Assembly (NCBI RefSeq): GCF_900546705.1
Contig: NZ_URDP01000051.1
Span: 1-12,131, forward strand
Direction of reading: 5' to 3'
DNA from: an uncultured Oscillibacter sp.
GTDB lineage: Bacteria > Bacillota > Clostridia > Oscillospirales > Oscillospiraceae
DNA length: 12,131 bases
Part shown: positions 1 to 6,307 of the stretch, piece after piece
Layout of the letters: each line of letters starts with the position of its first letter
Numbering within the stretch: position 1 is the first letter of the stretch
The notes under the pieces: generated by a model
The model's input: only the letters and a program-made list of their open reading frames with translations
Databases searched by the model: none
Told to the model about the DNA's origin: nothing
Position numbers and translations under genes: made by a program

Positions 1-205
1 CACGGACAGCCTGTTTTCTCAGCACCCCATTTTGCTTCTCAAGTCGGACAAGCTGGAAAAGCGGGTCCGCTGCGGCAACCCCATTTCCCTGCCGGGCACT
101 GCCGACGGCACCTACCGCGTTTACAGTCAGGACCGGCAGTTCCTGTGCCTGTCTCAGGCCAGGGGCGGCACCCTGACTTCCATCAAGAATTTCTTTGGAG
201 CGTAA
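1..205 (+). CDS. truB: tRNA pseudouridine(55) synthase TruB, C-terminal end (partial)
   Basis: The frame open from base 2 gives 67 residues and ends at TAA 203-205. The 5' part lies outside the window. The fragment has the look of the TruB C-terminal RNA-binding tail: a segment reading HPILLLKSDKLEKRVRCGNP, then GTYRVYSQDRQFLCL, then a short closing segment. TruB makes pseudouridine 55 in the T-loop of tRNAs. The identification also rests on context, because truB directly followed by ribF is a very common bacterial arrangement. The ribF start lies five bases after this stop, and its Shine-Dalgarno sequence sits inside the last truB codons, so the two are probably one transcript. The catalytic Asp domain cannot be checked here. 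Confidence 0.8.
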   Translation, partial: TDSLFSQHPILLLKSDKLEKRVRCGNPISLPGTADGTYRVYSQDRQFLCLSQARGGTLTSIKNFFGA

Positions 206-210
206 TCATC

Positions 211-1122
211 ATGTCCATCAAGGAAAAAGTCATTGCCCTGGGCTTCTTCGACGGAGTCCATCTGGGCCACGGCGCCCTGCTGCGGCGCACGGCGGAGGAG
301 GCTGCCGCCCGGGGTGTCACCCCGGCCGTGTTCACCTTTGACCGCCCGCCCAAGGAGGTCATCACCGGCCAGCCCTGTCCTCTCATCAACTCGGCGGAGG
401 ACCGCCGGGGGCTGATCCGCCGCCTCTACGGCATCGACGAGGTGCTGATGGTGCCCTTCGACCACGAGATGATGACCACCCCCTGGGACGATTTTGTCAG
501 GGATATCCTCATCCGCCGCTATCACGCCGTGCATCTGGTGGCCGGCCACGACCACCACTTCGGCCATAAAAACCAGGGCTCGCCGGAGCGGCTGCAAGCC
601 CTGTGCGCCCAGCTGGGTCTTGGGTGCGATATCATCCCCAAGGTGGAGGTGGCAGGCATCACCGTCAGCTCCACCTACATCCGCCGCCTGGTGGAGCTGG
701 GCCAGATCGACCGGGCCAACCGGTTTCTGGGCCACCCCCATACCCTGACGGGCACCGTCCGCCACGGCCGGGGCATCGGCTCCTCCCAATTGTTCCCCAC
801 GGCCAACGTCGCCATCCCGCCTCACGTGCTGGTTCCCAGCCACGGGGTGTACGTGACCCGGGTCACACTGACCGACGGCAGCGTCTACCCGGCCGTCACC
901 AATGTGGGCACCCGGCCCACCGTGCACAACGGCTCCGACGTGACGGTGGAGGCGTGCCTGCTGGATTTTGCCGGGGATCTGTACGGCAAGACCATCCGGG
1001 TGGAGTTTTTCCAGCATCTGCGGGACGAGATGCGCTTTGACTCCCTGGATGCCCTGAAGGCCCAGATTGCCGCGGACGCGGAAACCACCCGCCGCTACTT
1101 CGTGGAACATACGGAATTATAA
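211..1122 (+). CDS. ribF: Bifunctional riboflavin kinase / FAD synthetase RibF
   Basis: 303 residues, the usual length for RibF. It phosphorylates riboflavin to FMN and adenylylates FMN to FAD in the cytoplasm. The N-terminal FAD synthetase (nucleotidyltransferase) half shows GFFDGVHLGH at residues 11-20, AGHDHHFGHKNQG near 111-123 (family usually GxDFRFG) and SSTYIRR near 153-159. The C-terminal riboflavin kinase half shows FPTANV at 195-200, HGVYV at 211-215, NVGTRPTV at 231-238 and a conserved Glu at 247. An upstream in-frame ATG at 145 would overlap truB and add unrelated residues. ATG 211 is preferred because GGAG (197-200) sits ten bases before it and the family motif begins right after it. 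It probably shares the truB transcript and ends in the terminator at 1118-1160. The protein would supply flavin cofactors used by FprA encoded nearby, although that gene is in another operon. Confidence 0.95.
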   Translation: MSIKEKVIALGFFDGVHLGHGALLRRTAEEAAARGVTPAVFTFDRPPKEVITGQPCPLINSAEDRRGLIRRLYGIDEVLMVPFDHEMMTTPWDDFVRDILIRRYHAVHLVAGHDHHFGHKNQGSPERLQALCAQLGLGCDIIPKVEVAGITVSSTYIRRLVELGQIDRANRFLGHPHTLTGTVRHGRGIGSSQLFPTANVAIPPHVLVPSHGVYVTRVTLTDGSVYPAVTNVGTRPTVHNGSDVTVEACLLDFAGDLYGKTIRVEFFQHLRDEMRFDSLDALKAQIAADAETTRRYFVEHTEL

Positions 1123-1160
1123 AAAGGAAGGACAGGCAGAGCCTGTCCTTCCTTTTTATA
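1118..1160. terminator. Perfect bidirectional terminator between convergent ribF and the 90-residue gene
   Basis: A 20-bp perfect stem (1118-1137 with 1141-1160) closes a three-base loop, AGA. The left arm ends in AAAAAGGAAGGACAGGC and the right arm is GCCTGTCCTTCCTTTTT, so each strand reads a hairpin with a T-run. Both stop codons lie inside the stem: TAA of ribF at 1120-1122 and TAA of the minus-strand gene at 1156-1158. One element therefore ends both transcripts. Confidence 0.92.
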
Positions 1161-1428
1161 CCAGGGCGGCAATGAGCCACACCATACCGATGCCCCCGGC
1201 CCCCAGCAGCGTGTAGACCGCCGGGCTCAGGTCCCGCCAGGCCCTGCTGAAATGGCCGTGATCGCCGCCGGCGTAGTTGCGGGCCACCCGCCGGGCCTCC
1301 TCCACCAGATCCCGGGCGGTGACGCCCTCTCCGGCGGCGTCGTTGCGCACAATGAAGATCGCCTGTTCAAAATACCGCTGATCCGGGGAATCCACCACGA
1401 CCACCCGCCTGGAAATGCCTTTAACCAT
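1156..1428 (-). CDS. Small membrane-tailed protein downstream of spoIIE, function unknown
   Basis: 90 residues. I do not recognise a named family. The N-terminal ~50 residues look soluble and well ordered: a basic start, a valine strand (RRVVVVDSPD), FEQAIFIVRND, then a helix (ARDLVEEARRVARNYAG). A polar stretch follows, then one hydrophobic segment at ~69-90 (PAVYTLLGAGGIGMVWLIAA) that runs to the C-terminus, suggesting a tail-anchored protein. ATG 1428 is chosen because AGGAGG (1439-1444) lies ten bases upstream. The GTG at 1452 would overlap that ribosome-binding site and has none of its own. The gene follows spoIIE on the same strand but has a candidate sigma-F/sigma-G promoter at 1467-1496, so forespore expression during sporulation is inferred. 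Similar short proteins probably occur in related Clostridia, but I could not check this. Confidence 0.75.
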   Translation of the reverse strand: MVKGISRRVVVVDSPDQRYFEQAIFIVRNDAAGEGVTARDLVEEARRVARNYAGGDHGHFSRAWRDLSPAVYTLLGAGGIGMVWLIAALV

Positions 1429-1438
1429 CCGCTTCACG

Positions 1439-1444
1439 CCTCCT
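1439..1444 (-). promoter_or_regulatory. Ribosome-binding site AGGAGG that fixes the start of the 90-residue gene
   Basis: AGGAGG on the minus strand, ten bases before ATG 1428 and only one base from the in-frame GTG at 1438-1436. It lies downstream of the longer frame's GTG at 1452, so the shorter ATG start is the one it can serve. Confidence 0.65.
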
Positions 1445-1466
1445 GTAACCACAGTTTTGATGGTTC

Positions 1467-1496
1467 CATTTTGTCTCAGCGGGGGAGAATTTATAC
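1467..1496 (-). promoter_or_regulatory. Candidate forespore sigma-F/sigma-G promoter
   Basis: The minus strand reads GTATA (1496-1492), exactly 15 bases, then AGACAAAATG (1476-1467). The Bacillus sigma-F consensus as I recall it is GYATA, about 15 bases, GGNNANANTR; only the first G of the -10 element differs. Read as sigma-G (CATNNTA-type -10, 18-base spacing), the element CAAAATG is a partial match. It begins five bases after the spoIIE stop and would place the transcript start roughly 20-30 bases before AGGAGG. The match is by eye to a degenerate motif, but position and neighbour agree with it. Confidence 0.5.
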
Positions 1497-1500
1497 AGCC

Positions 1501-3555
1501 TCACACCATTTTTGCCCCGTTCTCCGGCAAATAGAGCACCTGCACGCCGCAGTCGTCCTGCAATCCCTCCCGGCGGACGCTCTCGGCCAGGATCAGCGTG
1601 GCCAGGGCCTGGGGGTCTGTGCCCTCCCAGCCGGCCAGCAGGTCCTGAAGCCACTCGTCGTGGTTCGCGTCGGCCACGCCGTCGCTGATGAGCACCGCAA
1701 AGCTGCCCGGGGCCAGGGTGGCCCGGGTCACGTCCGGAGAGGCGTCCCCCGACCGCAGGCCCACCGGCAGTGCCGCGCCGGTGATGCGGCGCACCGCGCC
1801 CTTGCGCTTGACATAGCTGGGGGCAGCGCCGAATTTATAGAAGGCCGCCTCCCCAGTCTGCGTCCGGCAGGTGAGCAGGTCCACGGTGGTAAAGCTGCCC
1901 GTCTCCGCCCCCCGCAGAGCCATGGCAGTATTGAGCGTCTTGAGGGCCGCCTCCGGCGCGATGCCCGCCTCCAGAAACTGGCGCAGCAGCCGGGCCGTCA
2001 GCGCCGACTCCTTGCGGGCCTCGGCGCCGGTGCCCATGCCGTCGGAGAGCAGCAGGCATAAAAGGCCCGTCTCCGTGCGGAAGGAGGTGACCGTGTCCCC
2101 GCACACCTGCTCCCCCTCCTTGGGCCGCAGCGCCGCGCCGATGCGCCCGTCCGGCTGCCCGGAGGCGGAGACGGGGGCGGATTCCAGAGTGGCGGCAGTG
2201 GCCGTCAGCAGGTCGCTGAGCTGGGCGTACTGGCCCCGGGCGCTGCGTCGGGTGTCCTCCAGCTGCCGCCGGTACTGCTGGCGCAGCAAAAAGGCGGTGA
2301 GCTCACCGTTGATGGCGCCGATCAGGTCCGGCAGGTGGATGCACCGGTCGGCGAAGTAGGACGGAAAGTCCTTGGCCATGGCCCTCCCCCGTTCCAGAAG
2401 ATAGGGCGTGGCGTCGTTCATGGCGTTGAAGGTGCCGGTGTACTCCCGCTGCCAGCACAGCTCACACAGCGCGCAGCCCCGGCACACCTTCTCCGCCGCC
2501 CGGTCGAACACCACCGCCGGGTTCTCCTCCGTGGATTGCTGGGGCACCCGGCTCATGCTGTCGTAAAGATCCCGCAGCGCCGCGGCAGTCTGGGTGAGGC
2601 AGCGGCGCAGCCGCTCCCCGCCCACAGGCGGGGCCGCGCTCTCCTGGCGAAGCACCCGCTTGCCGCCGAACAGCCGCCCGGGCAGCATCAAAAACACGCC
2701 CGCGCCGAACACAGCCTCCAGCATCAGCGGCCGGGCCAGCGCATGCTCCACCGGCAGCAGCGCCAGAAAGACAGCCCCCAAAAACGCCCCGGCCGCCCGG
2801 GCCCGGCGCCCGGCGCAGCTGCCTGACAGCAGCCCTCCCAGGCCGTAGGCCCCGCCGAAGAGGATGCCCCCGGATCCGGCGCACAGGTCCAGCACCAGTC
2901 CCGTTCCCAAACCGGCGGCGGCCCCCGGGGCCGCGCCCCGCTGGCAGGCGGCATAGAGCACCAGGGCACACTCCAGCGCCCGGCCCAGAGACAGCTCCCC
3001 CACCGCCACATCCTCCAGGGTCAAAAGGAGGGACATGGCCAAAAACAGCACACCGTCGGGCTCCAGCCGCTCCTGACCGCTGCGCAGCAGGGGCTGGTAA
3101 AACCAGGCGGCGGCCCCGGTCAGCAGCGCGGCGGCCAGGCACGGCGCCGCCTCCGAGAGCGGAGAGAGAGACTGGACTACGTAGATGCCGCCCACCGTGG
3201 CAAAGAGCCCGGCGGCGATGACCGCCGACCGGCCCCGCTGCTCCGCCGCCCGCCAGCCCCGCAGAGCCTGGGCCGTGGTGAAGATCAGTGCAGCGGAGGC
3301 CAGGAACGGCAGCGCCTGGGCAAAGTCCATGAATACCAGCGCCCCCAGCCCCGCACCCAGCAGGGCCGCCGCTTCGCCTGCCCCCGGTCCCGACGCGGAC
3401 ACGCAGCCCAAGGCAAAGGGCGCATAGCCTCCCGGAAGACGGCTGGCGCAAAGGGCCGCCGTCAGGAAAAAGCGCACGCCTGATGCCAGCAGCCGCGCCC
3501 GCTGCTCCTTCCCCAAAATGATCTGACCGTGCTGCACAGCCTGTCCCTCCCGCAT
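1501..3555 (-). CDS. spoIIE: Stage II sporulation protein E (membrane PP2C-type phosphatase)
   Basis: 684 residues, somewhat shorter than the ~830 of Bacillus SpoIIE. SpoIIE sits at the polar division septum and dephosphorylates SpoIIAA, which releases sigma-F in the forespore. Residues ~20-300 are a string of hydrophobic segments rich in Ala, Gly and Leu (membrane domain). A central region carries a cysteine cluster, C358-x2-C361-x2-C364-x2-C367-W. The C-terminal ~200 residues are the phosphatase: GD at 486-487, DGMGTG at 505-510, ISDGV at 623-627 and DD at 667-668, the acidic residues expected to hold two manganese ions. The frame is open back to 3663, but the family start is ATG 3555, with GGGGA about nine bases upstream. 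Further extension would add an unrelated basic segment. It is divergent from dusB. I found no convincing Spo0A box or sigma-A promoter upstream. Confidence 0.95.
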   Translation of the reverse strand: MREGQAVQHGQIILGKEQRARLLASGVRFFLTAALCASRLPGGYAPFALGCVSASGPGAGEAAALLGAGLGALVFMDFAQALPFLASAALIFTTAQALRGWRAAEQRGRSAVIAAGLFATVGGIYVVQSLSPLSEAAPCLAAALLTGAAAWFYQPLLRSGQERLEPDGVLFLAMSLLLTLEDVAVGELSLGRALECALVLYAACQRGAAPGAAAGLGTGLVLDLCAGSGGILFGGAYGLGGLLSGSCAGRRARAAGAFLGAVFLALLPVEHALARPLMLEAVFGAGVFLMLPGRLFGGKRVLRQESAAPPVGGERLRRCLTQTAAALRDLYDSMSRVPQQSTEENPAVVFDRAAEKVCRGCALCELCWQREYTGTFNAMNDATPYLLERGRAMAKDFPSYFADRCIHLPDLIGAINGELTAFLLRQQYRRQLEDTRRSARGQYAQLSDLLTATAATLESAPVSASGQPDGRIGAALRPKEGEQVCGDTVTSFRTETGLLCLLLSDGMGTGAEARKESALTARLLRQFLEAGIAPEAALKTLNTAMALRGAETGSFTTVDLLTCRTQTGEAAFYKFGAAPSYVKRKGAVRRITGAALPVGLRSGDASPDVTRATLAPGSFAVLISDGVADANHDEWLQDLLAGWEGTDPQALATLILAESVRREGLQDDCGVQVLYLPENGAKMV

Positions 3556-3628
3556 CCGTAGTTTTCCCCATTTTACCGTCCGCCGCCGGAAAAAGCCGTC
3601 GGGAAATGGTAGGGCGCAGAATTTTTGG

Positions 3629-3640
3629 CGGAACGTTCCG
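3629..3640. promoter_or_regulatory. 12-bp palindrome in the spoIIE/dusB divergent gap
   Basis: CGGAACGTTCCG is a perfect palindrome lying two bases upstream of the dusB -35 element and 74 bases upstream of the spoIIE start codon. This position suits an operator acting on either gene. No known regulator motif was recognised, and in GC-rich DNA a 12-base palindrome can arise by chance. Confidence 0.25.
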
Positions 3641-3642
3641 GG

Positions 3643-3671
3643 TGGACTTTTCCCGGCCGTCATGATATGAT
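3643..3671 (+). promoter_or_regulatory. Housekeeping (sigma-A) promoter of the dusB-sigma-anti-sigma operon
   Basis: -35 TGGACT (3643-3648, four of six to TTGACA), 17-base spacer, -10 TATGAT (3666-3671) with an extended TGA directly before it. Transcription would start near 3678, about 27 bases before the dusB ATG at 3705, which has AAAGGGGA (3691-3698) as its ribosome-binding site. Confidence 0.65.
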
Positions 3672-3704
3672 AATAAGAGTTTTTGCTTGGAAAGGGGATT
3701 TTTT

Positions 3705-4673
3705 ATGCGGATCGGAACCGTGGAGATCGATTCCCGTCTGGCACTGGCCCCCATGGCCGGCGTCACAGACGTGGCGTTCCGGCAGATCTGCCGGGAGCTG
3801 GGCGCCGGATACACCATCACGGAGCTGATCTCCTCCAAAGCCCTCTGCTATCACGATAAAAAGACGTTTTCCCTGCTGCGCCAGGCGCCGGGAGAGCATC
3901 CCGCCGCCGTGCAGATCTTCGGCAGCGACCCGGTGTGCATGGCGGAGGCGGCCCAGATCGCCATCGCCGAGACCGGCGCGGATATCCTGGACATCAACAT
4001 GGGCTGTCCCATGGGAAAAATCGTCAACAACGGCGACGGCGCCGCCCTCATGAAGGACCCGGACAAGGCCGGGCGCATTGTGGAGGCGGTGGTAAAGGCG
4101 GTGGACGTGCCGGTGACCGCCAAGTTCCGCCGGGGCTGGGACATGGGCAGCTGCAACTGCGTGGAGTTTGCCAAAACGCTGGAGCAGGCCGGGGTGTCCG
4201 CCGTGGCGGTCCACGGCCGCACCCGGGCCCAGGTATACGGCGGCACGGCGGACTGGAACTGCATCCGCCAGGTGAAGGAGGCCGTGCAGGTACCGGTCAT
4301 CGCCAACGGGGATATCTGGAAGCCGGAGGACGCGGCCCGGATTCTCCGCCATACGGGGGCGGATATGGCCATGATCGGCCGGGGCAGCTTTGGAAACCCC
4401 TGGATTTTCCAGCAGGCCAAGGCGGTGCTGGAGGGGCGGGAGGTGCCGCCCCTGCCACCGCTGGCGGAGCGGTGCGACACGGCGGTGCGGCAGTTCGAGC
4501 TGGCCGCCGCCGCCAAAGGCGAGCGGGTGGCCGTGCTGGAGGCCCGGCGGCATTACTGCTGGTACCTCAAAGGGGTGCCCCACTCCGGCTATTACAAAGA
4601 GAAGATTGTGCAGATGAACACCCTGGAAGATGTGTATCAGGTGACGAAAGGGATCAAACGGGATCTGACATGA
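3705..4673 (+). CDS. dusB: tRNA-dihydrouridine synthase (DusB family)
   Basis: 322 residues, normal for bacterial DusB. It is an FMN enzyme that reduces uridine to dihydrouridine in tRNA D-loops using NADPH. The TIM-barrel landmarks are present: LAPMAGVTD at 14-22, AVQIFGSDP near 68-76, DINMGCP at 96-102 with catalytic Cys101, AKFRRGWD at 139-146, AVHGRTRAQVYGGTADW at 168-184, IANGDIW at 199-205, and GRGSFGNPWIF at 225-235. The C-terminal helical RNA-binding region includes RRHYCWYLKG near 281-290. ATG 3705 is chosen over an in-frame TTG at 3687 because AAAGGGGA lies between them and the family begins with MRIG. Its last codons overlap the next gene (ATGA at 4670-4673), so translation of the sigma factor is probably coupled to dusB. 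Confidence 0.95.
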   Translation: MRIGTVEIDSRLALAPMAGVTDVAFRQICRELGAGYTITELISSKALCYHDKKTFSLLRQAPGEHPAAVQIFGSDPVCMAEAAQIAIAETGADILDINMGCPMGKIVNNGDGAALMKDPDKAGRIVEAVVKAVDVPVTAKFRRGWDMGSCNCVEFAKTLEQAGVSAVAVHGRTRAQVYGGTADWNCIRQVKEAVQVPVIANGDIWKPEDAARILRHTGADMAMIGRGSFGNPWIFQQAKAVLEGREVPPLPPLAERCDTAVRQFELAAAAKGERVAVLEARRHYCWYLKGVPHSGYYKEKIVQMNTLEDVYQVTKGIKRDLT

Positions 4674-5272
4674 GACAGGAAGAAACGTGGGTGGCCGCTG
4701 CCCGCCGGGGGGACACGGACGCCTTTGAATCGCTCCTCCGCCTGTACGAAAAGCGGGTTCTGGCGCTGACCATGCGCATGTGCCGCAATCCGGAGGACGC
4801 CCAGGAGGCCGCCCAGGAGGCGTTTCTGGCCGCCTGGCAGGGACTGCCTGCCTTCCGGGGGGAGTCCAGCTTTTCCACCTGGCTCTACCGGCTCACCTCC
4901 AACGCCTGCGTGGATCTCATGCGCCGGGAGGGCCGCCACAGCGCATCCGCCGGCCCCTCCCTCAACGATGAGGACACCGGCCTGGACCTGCCGGACCGGG
5001 CCCCCTCTCCCCAGGAGGCGGCAGAGCAGCGGGAGCTGCGGGGCCAGATCGAGGCGGGACTCCGTTCCCTCTCCCCAGAGCACCGGCAGGTGCTCATTCT
5101 GCGGGAAATCCACCAGCTCAGCTATGAGGAGATTGCCCAGGTTCTGTCGCTGGACCTGGGCACGGTGAAGTCCCGGATCAGCCGGGGCCGTCGGCAGCTG
5201 AGAAATTTTTTGATCCGCAGCGGGAACTTTTCGCCCCCCTCTGCGTCCAAAAAGACAGGAAAGGAGGGCTGA
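4670..5272 (+). CDS. ECF-type RNA polymerase sigma factor (SigW/RpoE-like)
   Basis: 200 residues, normal for a group 4 sigma factor. Region 2 spans ~17-87: DAFESLLRLYEKRV, NPEDAQEAAQEAFLAAWQGL, FSTWLYRLTSNACVDLMRR. A variable acidic, proline-rich linker covers ~88-122. Region 4 (~126-181) has the helix-turn-helix LSYEEIAQVLSLDLGTVKSRISRGRRQL that reads -35 elements. The ATG overlaps the dusB stop as ATGA and has only a weak GGGA before it, pointing to translational coupling. The anti-sigma gene follows two bases after the stop, so the pair is co-made and the sigma factor is presumably held inactive at the membrane. Its stress signal and target promoters cannot be read here. No clear ECF-type autoregulated promoter was found before it. 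The last ~18 residues are a basic, serine-rich tail. Confidence 0.92.
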   Translation: MRQEETWVAAARRGDTDAFESLLRLYEKRVLALTMRMCRNPEDAQEAAQEAFLAAWQGLPAFRGESSFSTWLYRLTSNACVDLMRREGRHSASAGPSLNDEDTGLDLPDRAPSPQEAAEQRELRGQIEAGLRSLSPEHRQVLILREIHQLSYEEIAQVLSLDLGTVKSRISRGRRQLRNFLIRSGNFSPPSASKKTGKEG

Positions 5273-5274
5273 AC

Positions 5275-6228
5275 ATGGAACAATGCATGGATACGTCCCT
5301 GCTGGATGCCTTTGTGGACGGCGAGCTCTCCCCGGAGGAGACAGCCCGCGTCCGGGCGCATTTGGACTCCTGTGCCGCCTGCCGGGCCTATGTGGACGAC
5401 GCGCTGGCCATCCGGGCCGCCCTGGGCGGCTGGGAAGACACACCGGTGCCGGAGGACTTTGACCGCCGCGTCATGGACGCCGTGGCCGCCCATCCCCGCC
5501 GCCGGCCCACGCCCTGGAAAAAGGCGCTGGTGCCTCTGGCAGCCTGCCTGGCCGTGTTGGTACTGGCCCTGCCTTTGCGGGGCGCCTTGATGAACCATTC
5601 CGTCGGAGCGGCCCAGTCCGCAGAGGACACTGCCTCTCTGACGTCCCAGGTCACGGAAGATGCCGCTTCAGGGGAAGAGGCGGATGCCGCCGCTCCCGCC
5701 TCTCCGGAGGAAGATGCGGTCGGGGAAGCCGCCCCGGCAGTGGAGGCCCCGGCTGCGGCGAAAGCCGCGCAGGAGCCTACGGCGGAGCAATTTACCGCGC
5801 AGGAAACGCAGACGCCGCCCTCTGCGGACCAGTCCGCCCCGGCGGAGGCGGACAGCGTCGCTCCCGTCCGGAACAGTCTCACTGCCGCCCAGGACAGCGG
5901 CGACACCCCGCAGGCCTATGCGGCGGCCCCTGCCATGGAGGCCGCAGACGCCGCCTCCGCCCAGGAACGCGAGGAATCCCAGCAGGCCGACGCGCCCTTT
6001 GCCACGCTGACGCTGACGGCAGCCCAGGCGGGCAATCTGCTGGACGGCTGCCCCGTGGAGGACCAGACCCAGGGCCAGACCACCTACCGTCTGGACACGG
6101 CGGCCTACGTGCAGCTCAAATGCGCACTCATTGCCGCCGGGAACCTGCCCGACACAGAGGAGCTCAGCAGCACGCCGGATGATGGCGGCACGCCCTATGC
6201 GCTGGTCATCGTCACAAAAGAGCCGTAA
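5275..6228 (+). CDS. Membrane anti-sigma factor with N-terminal zinc-binding domain and long exported region
   Basis: 317 residues. The cytoplasmic N-terminus is a zf-HC2/ZAS anti-sigma domain: C4, then H29-x3-C33-x2-C36 inside AHLDSCAACRAY, the same ligand set as Bacillus RsiW. One transmembrane helix follows at ~83-101 (KALVPLAACLAVLVLALP). The outside part, ~105-240, is a low-complexity Ala/Pro/Glu/Gln stretch with few hydrophobic residues. It ends in a small folded-looking domain (~241-317) with LLDGCPVED, TTYRLDTAAYVQLKCALIAAGNLP and a closing strand YALVIVTKEP. This C-terminal piece may be the signal sensor. ATG 5275 has AAGGAGGG (5261-5268) directly upstream. The partner is the preceding sigma factor; release by regulated proteolysis, as for RsiW, is inference. 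The operon ends at the terminator 6241-6271. Confidence 0.88.
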   Translation: MEQCMDTSLLDAFVDGELSPEETARVRAHLDSCAACRAYVDDALAIRAALGGWEDTPVPEDFDRRVMDAVAAHPRRRPTPWKKALVPLAACLAVLVLALPLRGALMNHSVGAAQSAEDTASLTSQVTEDAASGEEADAAAPASPEEDAVGEAAPAVEAPAAAKAAQEPTAEQFTAQETQTPPSADQSAPAEADSVAPVRNSLTAAQDSGDTPQAYAAAPAMEAADAASAQEREESQQADAPFATLTLTAAQAGNLLDGCPVEDQTQGQTTYRLDTAAYVQLKCALIAAGNLPDTEELSSTPDDGGTPYALVIVTKEP

Positions 6229-6240
6229 ATCCGGCCCGCA

Positions 6241-6271
6241 GCCGGGGGAAGCCGTTCCCCCGGCTTTTTTT
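6241..6271 (+). terminator. Intrinsic terminator after the anti-sigma gene
   Basis: Perfect 10-bp stem GCCGGGGGAA (6241-6250) with TTCCCCCGGC (6255-6264), four-base loop GCCG, followed by seven T (6265-6271). It lies 12 bases after the anti-sigma stop and just before the queT promoter. Confidence 0.95.
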
Positions 6272-6272
6272 G

Positions 6273-6301
6273 TTGCAATTTCGCCGTCTGTGTGATATAG
6301 T
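6273..6301 (+). promoter_or_regulatory. Sigma-A promoter of queT
   Basis: -35 TTGCAA (6273-6278), 17-base spacer, -10 TATAGT (6296-6301, five of six) preceded by an extended TGA. Transcription would start near 6308, giving a leader of about 160 bases before the queT ATG. The -35 begins two bases after the upstream terminator T-run, so the unit is cleanly separate. Confidence 0.65.
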
Positions 6302-6307
6302 GCTTCT

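Noticed and set aside
154..1110. 318-residue open frame on the minus strand across ribF
   Set aside because: It is the antisense of ribF in GC-rich DNA, rich in His, Gly and Val without family motifs. The plus-strand RibF motifs are unmistakable.
3569..3580. TAAAAT on the minus strand as the spoIIE -10
   Set aside because: There is no -35 at a usable distance, and the start would fall inside or past the ribosome-binding site.
3630..3661. ECF-type promoter (GGAAC then CGTC) upstream of dusB for autoregulation by the sigma factor
   Set aside because: The spacing is 23 bases instead of the usual 15-17, and a good sigma-A promoter lies in the same place.
2462..3838. 458-residue minus-strand frame overlapping spoIIE and dusB
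   Set aside because: It is an out-of-frame reading of spoIIE, Gly/Arg/Ala-rich, and would include antisense of dusB.
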